A stretch of 64,000 nucleotides of DNA, taken from Candidatus Eiseniibacteriota bacterium (GTDB taxonomy: Bacteria; Eisenbacteria; RBG-16-71-46; CAIMUX01). The notes beneath the pieces are model-generated. The model saw nothing but the letters and a program-made list of their open reading frames with translations. It did not search any database and was not told the DNA's origin. The stretch is from positions 1 to 64,000 of the forward strand of contig JADJQY010000002.1 of the NCBI GenBank assembly GCA_016712505.1, read 5' to 3'. Positions 35,192 through 44,542 of this stretch are shown here, one piece after another. A program made the position numbers and the translations under genes. Positions within the stretch are counted from its first letter, which is position 1. Each line of letters starts with the position of its first letter.

Positions 35192-36760
35192 CTAGGTCGT
35201 CTCGATGCGCGGGAAGAGCGGCCCCGCCGGTCTGAGTGGCGTTCCCGGCGGGAGACCGCCCCAGCGGAGCAAGTCGTCGGTCCAGATCCCGCCGGTACCG
35301 GCTTCGAATCCGCGGGTGACCAGTGCGTCCGGCTGGTCGAGGACTCCCAGGCGGTGCAGCACCTCGCCGCACTTGCGCGGCATCACGGGGGAGAGGAGCA
35401 CCGCGGCCAGGCGGAGCGCCTCGGCCGAGACCGCGAGCGTCGTGGCCACCCCTGGCTGTCCCTCCTGCTTCACCGCCTTCCAGGGCGCCTTCACCTCGAG
35501 GTACTTGTTCACCGCGCGCACCAGCTGAAACGTCTCCTCGATCGCCTGGTGCAGGCGCACCTCGCGCACCGCGGTGACCGCGGTCCGCACGGCGGTCTCG
35601 GCCAGGACCACGATCTCCTGATCGACCGGTTCCATCCCGGACACCGCCGGCACCTTGGCCCCGGCGTAGTTCTGGATCATCCGCTCGACCCGGTTGAGGC
35701 AGTTTCCGAGGTCGTTTGCCAGGTCGGCGTTGATCCGGCCGATCAACGCCTCCTCGCTCCACTCGGAGTCCTGTCCCACCACCATGTCGCGCATCAGGAA
35801 GTAGCGGAAGGCGTCGGCTCCGTACACCTCGAGCAGGTCGAGCGGCTTGACCGCGTTGCCGAGCGACTTCCCCATCTTCGTCTCGCCGACCAGCCACCAG
35901 CCATGGGCCAGGATGGTGCGCGGCAACGGCAGACCGGCGGCGCGCAGCATGGTCGACCAGTAGACCGAGTGGGTGGTCAGGATGTCCTTCCCGATGAGAT
36001 GCAGCGTCGCCGGCCACCAGGGTCCGCCCGGACTCTGCAGCCCGTCGACCGCGCTCAGGTAGTTGATCAGCGCGTCGAACCAGACATAGGTGACGAACCC
36101 CGGGTCGAAGGGGAGGGGGATTCCCCAACGCAGGCGGCTGGCCGGGCGGCTGATGCAGAGATCGCCCAGTGGCTTCTTCAGGAACCCGAGCACTTCGTTC
36201 CGCCGACTCTCCGGCTGGATGAACTCCGGATGGCTGCTGATGTGCTCGATCAGCCACTCCTGGTAGTTCCCCATGCGGAAGAAGTAGTTCTCCTCCGAGA
36301 TCGAGGTCACCTCGCGGCCGCAGAGCGGGCACTTGCCCTCGACCACATCCTTCGGCGTCCAGAATCGCTCATCCGGCACGCAGTAGAGCCCTTCGTACCG
36401 CTGGGTGTAGATCTCTCCCTTGGCGTGCAGGTCGGTCAGGATGCGCCGTACCACCCGCTGGTGACGCTCCTCCGTGGTGCGAATGAAGTCGTCCTGGGAG
36501 ATCTCGAGCCGACGCCAGGCGGCGCGGAATCGCTCCACCATCTCGTCGCAGTGCTGCTGCGGTTCGATGCCGCGCTTCTCCGCCGCCTGCTGCACCTTCT
36601 GTCCGTGCTCGTCGGTTCCGGTGAGGAAGCGGGTCGAGTCTCCGAACAATCGGTGGAACCGGGCCAGCGTGTCCGCCAGCACGGTGGTGTAGGCGTGGCC
36701 GATGTGCGGTTCGTCGTTGACGTAGTAGATCGGGGTCGTGACATAGAACGACGCGCTCAT
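35192..36760 (-). CDS. metG: Methionyl-tRNA synthetase
   Basis: This 522-residue class I synthetase charges tRNA-Met in the cytosol. The HIGH motif is at residues 19-22 (EPHIGHAYTT), the KMSKS variant KMGKS at 295-299. The zinc-knuckle insert keeps CPLCG but the first pair is CVPD rather than CxxC, so zinc binding is probably degenerate. The C-terminus stops after the anticodon-binding helices: there is no C-terminal tRNA-binding (EMAP-like) extension, matching the short MetG type. It is 1 bp downstream of an exported hypothetical gene on the same strand and shares its promoter. The start ATG is directly usable. Confidence 0.96.
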   Translation of the reverse strand: MSASFYVTTPIYYVNDEPHIGHAYTTVLADTLARFHRLFGDSTRFLTGTDEHGQKVQQAAEKRGIEPQQHCDEMVERFRAAWRRLEISQDDFIRTTEERHQRVVRRILTDLHAKGEIYTQRYEGLYCVPDERFWTPKDVVEGKCPLCGREVTSISEENYFFRMGNYQEWLIEHISSHPEFIQPESRRNEVLGFLKKPLGDLCISRPASRLRWGIPLPFDPGFVTYVWFDALINYLSAVDGLQSPGGPWWPATLHLIGKDILTTHSVYWSTMLRAAGLPLPRTILAHGWWLVGETKMGKSLGNAVKPLDLLEVYGADAFRYFLMRDMVVGQDSEWSEEALIGRINADLANDLGNCLNRVERMIQNYAGAKVPAVSGMEPVDQEIVVLAETAVRTAVTAVREVRLHQAIEETFQLVRAVNKYLEVKAPWKAVKQEGQPGVATTLAVSAEALRLAAVLLSPVMPRKCGEVLHRLGVLDQPDALVTRGFEAGTGGIWTDDLLRWGGLPPGTPLRPAGPLFPRIETT

Positions 36761-36761
36761 C

Positions 36762-37547
36762 TCACTTCTTCCGCGCCGCGGCGGCCTTCTTGGACTCGGT
36801 TCCGCCGTGTTTCGCCGCCAGGTCGCGCGCCCAACGCAGGGTCGAGTCGTCGGGCAGCTCCCGCAGGAGGCGAGCCAGCAGCGCGTCCTTGTTCGTCTGG
36901 TCGGCTGCCTTCAAGGCGGCCTGCGCCGCGAGCTGCGGATCCCCTTCACTGTTCCAGGCTGCGTCGAGCACCGGCAGCCAGGCTTCGGGCAACCGGGAAG
37001 CCGGGGCGGTCTCGACGATCGCCGCGCGCACCTCGTCGACCTCCAGCTGATCGTAGATGTCGAGCAGCAGGCGGACGCGATACCGCGTCAGTTCCCCCTT
37101 GAAGCTCCGGATGATGCGTGCGCCGCCCGGAAGCTCGAGCGCGGTTCCGTCCGCCCAGGCCCCGGCGGTCAGCACGGAAACCCCGAGCGTCTCGGCCGCC
37201 GCATGCCCGCGGCGCACCGCGGCGGAGAGGAGTTCCGCGCGATCGATGCCCGCCAGAGCGGTGCCGTCGGCCCACTTCCCGGAGGCGATCGCCTTCTGGA
37301 TCGATCCCGCCAGGGAGGGACAGCTCTGATCGAGGGCCCGGAGGGCGAGCGGCATCCGCCCCGGGTTCGGCGCATCGGCCAGCGCGCGGTCGATCGCGTC
37401 GCACGGGACGCCGGCCTGCGCGCGCGCCCGGTCTACCCCCGGTCCGCCCGCCATCAGGACGGGGACCAGTCCGACGAGGGCGAGCTGCCCGAAGATCAGG
37501 GGGAGCGAGCGACGGCGATTGGGGCAAGGCGCGGACGAGACGGACAT
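36762..37547 (-). CDS. Exported hypothetical protein, alpha-helical
   Basis: This ~261-residue protein starts at ATG 37547 after CCGGAGG. A signal peptide (RRRSLPLIFGQLALVGLVPVLMAGG) is followed by an alpha-helical mature part. Repeats are TPR/HEAT-like: AIDRALADAPNPGRMPLALRALDQ, SIQKAIASGKWADG, LPVLDAAWNSEGDPQLAAQAALKAADQ, LLARLLRELPDD. The tail is Lys/Ala-rich (SKKAAAARKK). The function is unknown. It sits directly upstream of metG, but the link may be only shared transcription. A promoter (37636-37664) lies ~90 bp upstream. Confidence 0.7.
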   Translation of the reverse strand: MSVSSAPCPNRRRSLPLIFGQLALVGLVPVLMAGGPGVDRARAQAGVPCDAIDRALADAPNPGRMPLALRALDQSCPSLAGSIQKAIASGKWADGTALAGIDRAELLSAAVRRGHAAAETLGVSVLTAGAWADGTALELPGGARIIRSFKGELTRYRVRLLLDIYDQLEVDEVRAAIVETAPASRLPEAWLPVLDAAWNSEGDPQLAAQAALKAADQTNKDALLARLLRELPDDSTLRWARDLAAKHGGTESKKAAAARKK

Positions 37548-37635
37548 GGTACCTCCGGGACGGCGCGCGCTCCGTAAGGCTCTTCCGCCCGATTCGATCG
37601 GTTGGCGCGCGGTGGCTTGGGTTCGAGACCTGCAC

Positions 37636-37664
37636 AGAATTCCCGATTGTGCGATGGCGGTCAA
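37636..37664 (-). promoter_or_regulatory. Promoter for the hypothetical-metG pair
   Basis: On the minus strand, TTGACC (37664-37659) is followed after 17 bp by AATTCT (37641-37636), ~90 bp before the start at 37547. It is divergent from the M16 promoter at 37734. Confidence 0.45.
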
Positions 37665-37733
37665 GCACACCGGCGCGCCGGTTCCGACCGGACGGCGCGG
37701 AAGGCCCATTCGGGGCTGGGCGTCCGGTCCGCC

Positions 37734-37763
37734 TTGACGCCTGGAAGGCCGGCTTCCTAGACT
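37734..37763 (+). promoter_or_regulatory. Promoter for the M16 peptidase pair
   Basis: TTGACG (37734-37739), 18 bp, then TAGACT (37758-37763), 75 bp before the GTG start. It matches the pattern seen at 16862 and 57200. Confidence 0.5.
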
Positions 37764-37837
37764 CCACGGTCCGCCCCCGCCCCAGGCGATCGGAGAGATC
37801 CTCCGCGGACGCAGGAACCCGTCGGAAGGAAGGAACC

Positions 37838-39115
37838 GTGCTCTTCGACCCGGTCCACGAAACTGTGCTCCCGAACGGCCTCAAGATCCTCGCGGTCGAT
37901 CGCTCGCTCAGCCCGACTGCGACCCTCCAGGTCTGGTACAAGGTCGGCTCGCGCCACGAGCGCCCCGGGATCACCGGCATATCCCACATCTTCGAGCACC
38001 TGATGTTCAAGGGGACCGAGCGCTTCCCGAAGGGGGCCTTCGATCGCATCCTCCAGGACAACGGGATGAGCAACAACGCCTTCACCAGCCACGACTTCAC
38101 CGCCTATTACGAGGTGCTGGCCTCCGACCGGCTCGAGATCGCGATGGAGCTGGAGGCCGACCGGATGCAGGGCCTGCTCCTCGATCCCGAAGAGTTCCGC
38201 TCCGAGCTGGCCGTGATCCGGGAGGAGCGGAAGCAGACCCGCGAGGATCCTCCCTACGGCCTGCTGATGGAGTCGATCGAGGCGACCGCGTTCACTGCGC
38301 ACCCGTACCACTGGCCGATCATCGGCTGGATGACCGACCTCGAGACCATCGAAGTGGAGGACGTCCGCCGCTACTACCGCGACTTCTACCGGCCGAACAA
38401 CGCCGTCCTGATCGTGGTGGGTGATGCGCGGCCGGAGCAGGTGGTCGAGCTCGCGGAGCGGCACTTCGGCCGGATCGAGCGCGGCCCAGAGATTCCGCCG
38501 CTCAAGGTGCGGGAGCCGGAGCAGCGGGGGGAGCGGATGACCAGCATCCGGAAAGCGGTCCAGCTCCCCGGCCTGGTCTTGGCCTACCGTTCTCCCGCCT
38601 CGATCGCCTACGAGGCGAAGGTCCTGAACGTGATCGAGTTCCTGCTGTTCCACGGTCGTAGCAGCCGTCTCTACCAGCGCCTGGTCTATCGCGAGCAACT
38701 GGCGGCCGACCTGGGAGGCGGGGTGCAGTTTCGCAAGGACCCGTCGCTGTTCACCCTGCGCGCCACCGCCCGTCCGGGGGTCGAGGTCGCCCGCCTGCAG
38801 GACGCGATCGAGGATGAACTGAGACGGCTCTGTCGTGAACCGGTGTCGCCCGAGGAACTGGCCAAGGCGCGGCGCGCGATCGAAGCGGACTACCTGTTCT
38901 CCCAGGAGAGCCACTACGAGCTGGCGCACAACCTGGGAGCGGAGGAGTGCCGGAGTTCCTGGCGTGACTACGCCGCTTACCTGGGGGAAAACCTGCGCGT
39001 CGGCGCGGAGGAGATCCAGGCGGTCGCGAACGCTACCTTCAAGGACTCGGCCCGCACCATTGGCCGACTGATTCCCGACTCCCGCGCCGCGGGGTCGGCG
39101 GAGGAGTCCGCATGA
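37838..39115 (+). CDS. M16 (insulinase-like) zinc peptidase, catalytic subunit
   Basis: This is a 425-residue M16 peptidase. GTG 37838 follows GGAAGGAAGG and gives a family-typical N-terminus (LPNGLKILAVDRS). The inverted zinc motif HIFEH with downstream Glu in the ELEADRM segment provides the metal ligands, so this subunit should be active. The C-terminal M16_C half (LAYRSPASIAYEAKVLNVIEFLL, GRSSRLYQRLVYREQLA) is complete. It overlaps the next gene by 4 bp, which encodes a paralogue without the motif; such heterodimers are known for mitochondrial processing peptidase-like M16B pairs. No clear signal peptide is present, so the location is probably cytosolic or unresolved. Confidence 0.93.
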   Translation: MLFDPVHETVLPNGLKILAVDRSLSPTATLQVWYKVGSRHERPGITGISHIFEHLMFKGTERFPKGAFDRILQDNGMSNNAFTSHDFTAYYEVLASDRLEIAMELEADRMQGLLLDPEEFRSELAVIREERKQTREDPPYGLLMESIEATAFTAHPYHWPIIGWMTDLETIEVEDVRRYYRDFYRPNNAVLIVVGDARPEQVVELAERHFGRIERGPEIPPLKVREPEQRGERMTSIRKAVQLPGLVLAYRSPASIAYEAKVLNVIEFLLFHGRSSRLYQRLVYREQLAADLGGGVQFRKDPSLFTLRATARPGVEVARLQDAIEDELRRLCREPVSPEELAKARRAIEADYLFSQESHYELAHNLGAEECRSSWRDYAAYLGENLRVGAEEIQAVANATFKDSARTIGRLIPDSRAAGSAEESA

Positions 39116-40419
39116 GTACCCCCGGCCCGACCTCGACCGCCCGTTCCGCGCCGCGGGTGGAGGTGGTGCGGCACACCTTGCCGAATGGCCTCGAGCTCTT
39201 CCTGCTCGAACGCCGGAAGCTGCCCCTCCTCTCGATCACCTTGCTCCTCCCGCAGGGAGTGAACGCCGAGGGACCAGGCCAGGCCGGCCTCTCGCACCTC
39301 GCCGCCTCGCTCCTGCCCCAGGGGACGCGGCACCGCGATGCAGTCCGCCTGGCCGAAGACGTGGATGCGCTCGGAGCCTCGCTCGGGGTGCACTCCGACT
39401 ACGACTACACGTCGGTCGGCCTCTCCTGCCTGGCGCGCGACGCGGCCGAGGCGATCGCCATCCTGGCCGAGGTGGTCTCCGAACCGGCGCTCGAGGACGC
39501 CGAGATCCTGCGGAAGCGGAGCGACGTTCTCGCCCTGCTCGAACGCCGGAAGGACGACCCTTCCGACCGCGTGCGGACCCGGTTCTCCGAGTTGCTCTTT
39601 GGCAACCATCCGTACCACCACCCCCGGCTCGGCTATCCCGAGAGTGTCAATGCCCTGACCAACGATGCGCTGCGTGACTTCTGCCGCAGGCATTACCACC
39701 CGCGGGGCGCCCTCCTCTCGGTGGTCGGCGACTTCGAGCCCGCCGCAATGCTCGAGTTGCTGCGCGGCGGCTTCGGCTCCTGGCCAGGGGGAGCGGCGCC
39801 GGTCCAGCCCGTTCCGCCGACCTTTCGCGAGCCCAGTGTGCTGGTCGAAACGATCCAGAAAGACGACGTCGCCCAGGCGACGCTGCGGGTGGGCGGTCCC
39901 GGCTTCCGTCGCGATCATCCCGACTACGCCGCGGCCAATCTCCTGAACTACGTCCTGGGGGGGAGCGGATTCGGCAGCCGCCTGATGAAGAACCTGCGGG
40001 AAGAGAAGGGACTGACCTATGGGGCGTACTCGAGCTTCCACACCAAGAAGCTCGCCGGCGCCTTTCTCGCCGGGTTGCAGACCAGCCTCGACACCATGAA
40101 CGCGGCGATGGCGGAACTCCTCTCCGAGATCCGGCGGATGCGCGATCACGGGATCACCCAGGAGGAGCTCGACTGGGCCAAGCGGTACTTCACCGGCAGC
40201 CTCCCGCTCAGCTTCCAGACCAACGACCAGCTCGCGAATCACGTGCTCGAGCAGGCGCTCTACGATCTCGAGCCGGAGTTCTGGCTCCGGGAGATGGAGC
40301 GGATGAAGGCGGCGACCCTCGAGGAGGTGAACGCCGTGGCCACCCGCTACCTGCACCCCGAAGCCTTCACCGTGGTCGTGCTGGGCGACTTCCGCGGCCG
40401 GGAGTTCCGGATGCCGTAG
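39112..40419 (+). CDS. M16 peptidase-like non-catalytic subunit
   Basis: This is a 435-residue partner of the preceding M16 peptidase. It keeps the fold (LPNGLELFLLERRKLPLLSITLLL, GSGFGSRLMKNLREEKGLTYGAYSSF) but where the zinc motif should be it has LSHLAASLLPQ: no HxxEH. The Arg/Tyr-type substrate residues of the C-domain are retained, as in non-catalytic M16B partners. The ATG overlaps the upstream stop (ATGA), so the two are made in equal amounts. A convergent lipoprotein gene begins its stop 16 bp downstream. Confidence 0.92.
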   Translation: MSTPGPTSTARSAPRVEVVRHTLPNGLELFLLERRKLPLLSITLLLPQGVNAEGPGQAGLSHLAASLLPQGTRHRDAVRLAEDVDALGASLGVHSDYDYTSVGLSCLARDAAEAIAILAEVVSEPALEDAEILRKRSDVLALLERRKDDPSDRVRTRFSELLFGNHPYHHPRLGYPESVNALTNDALRDFCRRHYHPRGALLSVVGDFEPAAMLELLRGGFGSWPGGAAPVQPVPPTFREPSVLVETIQKDDVAQATLRVGGPGFRRDHPDYAAANLLNYVLGGSGFGSRLMKNLREEKGLTYGAYSSFHTKKLAGAFLAGLQTSLDTMNAAMAELLSEIRRMRDHGITQEELDWAKRYFTGSLPLSFQTNDQLANHVLEQALYDLEPEFWLREMERMKAATLEEVNAVATRYLHPEAFTVVVLGDFRGREFRMP

Positions 40420-40435
40420 CAATGGAGGGCCGAGG

Positions 40436-41650
40436 TCAACCGGCCGGAGCCCGCCCAGCCCCGTCCCGCGCCCGGAGCAACTCTCCGAGCGCGGGGCCTA
40501 CCCGCGGCGCCTCCTCCCGCCAGACCTCGATTCGCCAGAGTTGATCCGTTCCCCGCACCAGGTCGAAGGTGATTCGCCCCTCGCGACTCGAGACCACGGT
40601 GCCGGCGTGAGCGCCCGGGCCGATCCTGGAGTCCCCATCCCGGACGAAGCGCCGGCCCAGCTCGCGCACTTCACAGAAGGCGCGTGTCCTCCCGCCCCGG
40701 ACACCCACGGCCGGAGTTCCCATCCTCCAGTCGATTGTCAGAAGGGAGAGGGAAGGGTCGCCCATCCAATCGGTTAGGCGGGACAGGAAGCTCTCCGCAG
40801 TCCAGATCGCCGGCTCCTCGCCGTCCGCGTCGCCCGGTCCGCCGCCGCAGGGGACGAAGGCGAACCCAGGGGCGAACTGCGCTCCCACCGCAACCGGATC
40901 GAGCGCCTGGAGCGCCGCCATCAGGTTCCAGAGGCAGTCCGCGGGACTCTCCGATCCTCGATAGGTGAAAGGTGCCGCCGCGAAGTCGACCCGCGTCGGT
41001 CGCGACCGAAGATCCCGTGCTTCGACCCGGATGCGCTGTAGCCCGGGCGGCAGCGCGTCCAGCGCCAGCCGGAGTCCACCGCGTTGCTCGGGGAGAAACT
41101 CCGTCGTCCAGGCCACGGCATCGGCGTCAAGCGCTCCATCCTCGGGATCCCAGGCCTCGGCCAGGAGGGACGCGCCGCGTCCTTGCTCGATCCAGAGTGC
41201 CCGCCCCGGAAGTCGGACCGCGAGGAGCGGCGCGGCGTCGCTGACCACGATTCGTTCCGTGAAGACCGGCTCACTCACCGGTGTGGAGTCGAGAAACGCC
41301 TGGGCGGCGAAGATGCGGCGCAGATCCGGGCCGCTCTCCGGCCCCGGCCAGAGCAGCCGGTACGGGGCCTGGTCCGCTGTTCCGAGCAGCACGCCGTCGA
41401 GGCGGAACTCGACCCGATCGAACACTGCCCGTTCCGGTGCCCGGACCTCGAGCGTGACCTCTCCTCCGATACTCTCCCCCGGAGGAGGGGTGATCCACTC
41501 CAGGCTCCAGCCCCCGGCCGTCGGCCGCGGCTTCGAGGGATGCGATCCGCAGGCGGAACCGAGCAGGCAGGCGATGGTGAGCAGCCAACCGAAGATCGCC
41601 CCACTCTCGGCGCAACGCGGCGTCGAGAGCAGGCCCGGGCACAGCGACAT
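40436..41650 (-). CDS. Lipoprotein with Ig-like domain, unknown function
   Basis: This 404-residue lipoprotein starts at ATG 41650 after AAAGGAGGACATC, the best ribosome-binding site in the region. The signal ends in the lipobox LLGSAC (Cys34). A bacterial Ig-like domain follows (WITPPPGESIGGEVTLEVRAPERAVFDRVEF), then a beta-rich region and a C-terminal NTF2-like stretch (SFLSRLTDWMGDP...FVRDGDSRIGPG). It probably sits in the outer or inner membrane facing the periplasm. It is transcribed from the same strand as the following BNR-type gene but a terminator separates them. Confidence 0.8.
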   Translation of the reverse strand: MSLCPGLLSTPRCAESGAIFGWLLTIACLLGSACGSHPSKPRPTAGGWSLEWITPPPGESIGGEVTLEVRAPERAVFDRVEFRLDGVLLGTADQAPYRLLWPGPESGPDLRRIFAAQAFLDSTPVSEPVFTERIVVSDAAPLLAVRLPGRALWIEQGRGASLLAEAWDPEDGALDADAVAWTTEFLPEQRGGLRLALDALPPGLQRIRVEARDLRSRPTRVDFAAAPFTYRGSESPADCLWNLMAALQALDPVAVGAQFAPGFAFVPCGGGPGDADGEEPAIWTAESFLSRLTDWMGDPSLSLLTIDWRMGTPAVGVRGGRTRAFCEVRELGRRFVRDGDSRIGPGAHAGTVVSSREGRITFDLVRGTDQLWRIEVWREEAPRVGPALGELLRARDGAGRAPAG

Positions 41651-41737
41651 GATGTCCTCCTTTCGTCCCCTCCACCCACGGGGAGCGAAAGGCGTGCCAA
41701 GAGTTCCGGGGCCGGCGGAAGACGGGAGGCAAGCGAA

Positions 41738-41767
41738 GACCCCCCGCTCCGTGAGGAGCGAGGGGTC
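41738..41767 (-). terminator. Intrinsic terminator after the BNR-repeat gene
   Basis: GACCCCCCGCTCC (41738-41750), loop GTGA, GGAGCGAGGGGTC (41755-41767): a 13-bp stem with one mismatch, 46 bp past the stop at 41813. On the minus strand it is followed by TTCGCTT, moderately T-rich. Confidence 0.6.
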
Positions 41768-41787
41768 CGTCGAATCGCAGTCAGGCG

Positions 41788-41809
41788 GTCGCGATCGTGC
41801 GATCGCGAC
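41788..41809 (-). terminator. Second hairpin next to the BNR-repeat stop codon
   Basis: GTCGCGATC, loop GTGC, GATCGCGAC: a perfect 9-bp stem 4 bp after the stop. No T-run follows, so it may be an mRNA-stabilising or regulatory hairpin rather than a terminator. Confidence 0.4.
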
Positions 41810-41812
41810 GGC

Positions 41813-44320
41813 TTAGCGCTGGATCACGAGCTTCTGGCTGACCTGCGCGCCGTTCGCGTCGAGACGGGCGAAGTAGACGCCCGCGGCCAGGCCGGAGACG
41901 TTCACTTCGGCGTTGTCGACCGAGGCGTGCATGAAGCCGTCCTTCACCGCGAGGACCTTACGGCCGTTCGCGTCGAAGATGCCCAGGCTGTAGTTGCCCG
42001 CCTGACGCATGCCGAAGCGGAGCGTCGTCCGGTCCGTCGCCGGGTTGCCGAACAGCTTGAGGGTGAGCGGCTGGATCGCCTGGGTCTCGCCCACGGCGGT
42101 GGTGCCGAAGTTCGAGATGTCGACTTCCCAGAAGCCGCGACCGTGGGTCGAGATGCGGATGAAGTTGTTCGCCGCGTTGATCCGCATGTCCGAGACTTCC
42201 ACGTAGGGCAGCCCGTTGTTCAGCGGGGTCCAGTTCGCGCCCGCGTCGACCGAGGCGTAGACCGCGAGGTCCGATCCGACGAACACCCAGCTCGGGTTGT
42301 CCGGATGAACTTCGATCGTGTTCATCGGCTCGTTCGGCAGGCCGTTGTCGCTGGCGAACCAGTTCAGCCCCTGATTGGTGGTCTTGTAGACCTGCGAGAT
42401 CGACGTGCTGCTGTAGCTGGCGCAGGTTGCGTAGGCGATGTTCTCGTCGACCGGATCGAAGGTCACGTCACTGATCGTGCCGCCGTTGACCAGGCCGGTG
42501 GTGCGCGACGCCCAGGTCACCCCGTGATCGGTCGAGATGTAGAGCAGCGCATTGTGGGCGTCGGCCATGATGTTGGTGTTGGCCGGCGACTGCGAGATCG
42601 AGCGGCTCTCTCCGGAAGGAGTGTAGCCCGCGACCTGGGTCCAGTTGTTCATCTGGTTGGTCGTGCGGTAGAGGTGCGTGTTGTGTCCCGCCCAGAGCCA
42701 GTTCGGATCGGCGAGATCCTGCCAGGTCGGGGTCTCCCACGGACCGTCCTGGGTGATGCCGCTGACCTTGACGAACCAACTCGTGCCGTTCACCGTCCGG
42801 TAGTGCTGTCCGTAGTAGATCTCGCCGTACATCACCAGCGAGTTGGTCGGATCAGCCTCGCACTGGAAGCCGTCGCCGCCGAGGACGTTGGTCCAGTTGG
42901 TGCTGTTGTCGTAGCGCCAGGTGCCGTTGTCCTGGGTGCCGCCCAGGGCGCGGGTGGGGAGGGCCAGCGAGGAGGCCATGGCGTAGAACTGCGAGGTCAC
43001 CAGACCGTTGTTGCAGCTGGTGAAGGTGTTCCCGCCGTTGGTGCTCTTGTAGACGCCGCCGTCGCTGCCGACGTAGAACCGGTTGTTGTCGCTCGGAGCC
43101 CAGGCCGTCGCGTGGTGGTCGACGTGCATGCCGCCGGACCAGTTGGAGAAGGTGGCGCCGCTGTTGGTCGAGCGGTAGAACTCGACGCCGCCGGAGTAGA
43201 CCGTGGTGGTGTTGGTCTGCGCGACGTCGACGGTGAAGTTGTACCAGCCCTGGTTGTTGTAATGGCTGCCGGTGAAGACCTGGGTCCAGCCGAAGCCGCC
43301 GTCGGTCGACTTCATGATCCGCATCGTCGTGCCGGTGTTGTTGATGCACCAGTAGATGGTGTTCGGATCGGCATTGGTCAGGGCGAAACGGTTCTGGTTG
43401 AGCGGAGCCGCCACCTCCTCCGAGGTAAAGGTCCAGGTCGCGCCGTCGTCGGTCGAGACGTAGAAGCCGAACCCGGCCCAGGCGCGGGAGGACGCGAACC
43501 AGGTGTTGGTCGATCCGCGCTTCATCTCGACGTCGTGCCAGACCCCCAGGGTCTGGATCTGGGTGAAGTTTGCCCCCTGGTCGGTCGAGCGCCAGAGTCC
43601 CGGGCCGGCCGCGATCAGGACGCCGCTGGTGGGGTTGTACTCGAGGTGGTAGAAATTCGCGCCATTGGTCCGCGCGTAGGTGAGGCCGGTCGTGCCCCAG
43701 CTCGTGCCCGCATCGGTCGAAACCAGGACGCCGACTCCGTTGATTCCGTCCACGTTGCCCCAGCCCTCGCCGGTCGCGATCCAGACCCGGTCGGGGTTCG
43801 TGCTGTCGATCTCGATCGCCGAGACGGCCATGGAGAGGAGGGTGTCGCCGAGCGGGGTCCAGGTGGTACCGCCGTTGGTCGACTTCCAGATGCCGCCCTG
43901 GGCGAAGCCCGCATAGACCGTTTCGGGATCGGTCGGGTGGACCGCGATCGCGAGGCACCGGCCGGCGAAGTTGGTCGGCCCGATGTTGAACCAGGTTTCA
44001 CCCGCGCGCCCCTGCTGCTCCTCCATCGCCTTCAGTTCCTCGAAGGCGCGGATCCGCTCGCCGGCCGGCAGGTTGCCGCCCGTCTCGGCCAGGTTGGGGA
44101 AGCGGCGGGAGACGTGGTCCTTGTACCGATTGAACGCCATGAATCCGCTGCCGCGGCGCACGTCCGGATTCCGGTGATCGAAGTTCTGGAAGTACTCGGT
44201 CCAGTAGTTGAGGAAGTCCTGGGTCGTTTCCTTGTTGGCCGACGCACTCGCGGGCGCCGAAGCAAGAGAAACAGCCCCGAGAACACCGAGCGCAGCCAGG
44301 GTGTGGCGGGCGTTGCGCAT
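41813..44320 (-). CDS. Secreted BNR/sialidase-type repeat protein with FlgD-like C-terminal domain
   Basis: This 835-residue exported protein has a signal peptide (LAALGVLGAVSLASAPASASA), a short N-terminal helical region, and many BNR/VPS10-type repeats of the form STDGGATWTxxG (GIWKSTNGGTTWTPLG, STDDGATWTF, SSTDQGANFTQI). They form one or two beta propellers. The C-terminal domain (LTLKLFGNPATDRTTLRFGM, YSLGIFDANGRKVLAV, LAAGVYFARLDANG) is FlgD Ig-like and ends KLVIQR. The ribosome-binding site AAAAGGAG lies upstream. Function is unknown; adhesion, polysaccharide binding or a glycosidase-like role are possible. The low Gln/Lys content and the terminal motif match the other secreted proteins here. 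Confidence 0.88.
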   Translation of the reverse strand: MRNARHTLAALGVLGAVSLASAPASASANKETTQDFLNYWTEYFQNFDHRNPDVRRGSGFMAFNRYKDHVSRRFPNLAETGGNLPAGERIRAFEELKAMEEQQGRAGETWFNIGPTNFAGRCLAIAVHPTDPETVYAGFAQGGIWKSTNGGTTWTPLGDTLLSMAVSAIEIDSTNPDRVWIATGEGWGNVDGINGVGVLVSTDAGTSWGTTGLTYARTNGANFYHLEYNPTSGVLIAAGPGLWRSTDQGANFTQIQTLGVWHDVEMKRGSTNTWFASSRAWAGFGFYVSTDDGATWTFTSEEVAAPLNQNRFALTNADPNTIYWCINNTGTTMRIMKSTDGGFGWTQVFTGSHYNNQGWYNFTVDVAQTNTTTVYSGGVEFYRSTNSGATFSNWSGGMHVDHHATAWAPSDNNRFYVGSDGGVYKSTNGGNTFTSCNNGLVTSQFYAMASSLALPTRALGGTQDNGTWRYDNSTNWTNVLGGDGFQCEADPTNSLVMYGEIYYGQHYRTVNGTSWFVKVSGITQDGPWETPTWQDLADPNWLWAGHNTHLYRTTNQMNNWTQVAGYTPSGESRSISQSPANTNIMADAHNALLYISTDHGVTWASRTTGLVNGGTISDVTFDPVDENIAYATCASYSSTSISQVYKTTNQGLNWFASDNGLPNEPMNTIEVHPDNPSWVFVGSDLAVYASVDAGANWTPLNNGLPYVEVSDMRINAANNFIRISTHGRGFWEVDISNFGTTAVGETQAIQPLTLKLFGNPATDRTTLRFGMRQAGNYSLGIFDANGRKVLAVKDGFMHASVDNAEVNVSGLAAGVYFARLDANGAQVSQKLVIQR

Positions 44321-44542
44321 GGATTTAGGCTCTCCTTTTCCGGTTGGTTGGGCCTTCTGGGCCGGTTACGGGCAGCCGTCTCCCCGAACCAGACCGCGCG
44401 CGCGGAACCGAGGCATGGGAAAGAGGCTGGAAATATTGTAGGGCTTCCGGTTTACCGGATACAGCGGATTATTGGCGGAGCGGCGGGACCGGTTTCGGCC
44501 CTCGCGATCTCCCGGCGGACTCCCGGCCGTCCACTCAAGTGT

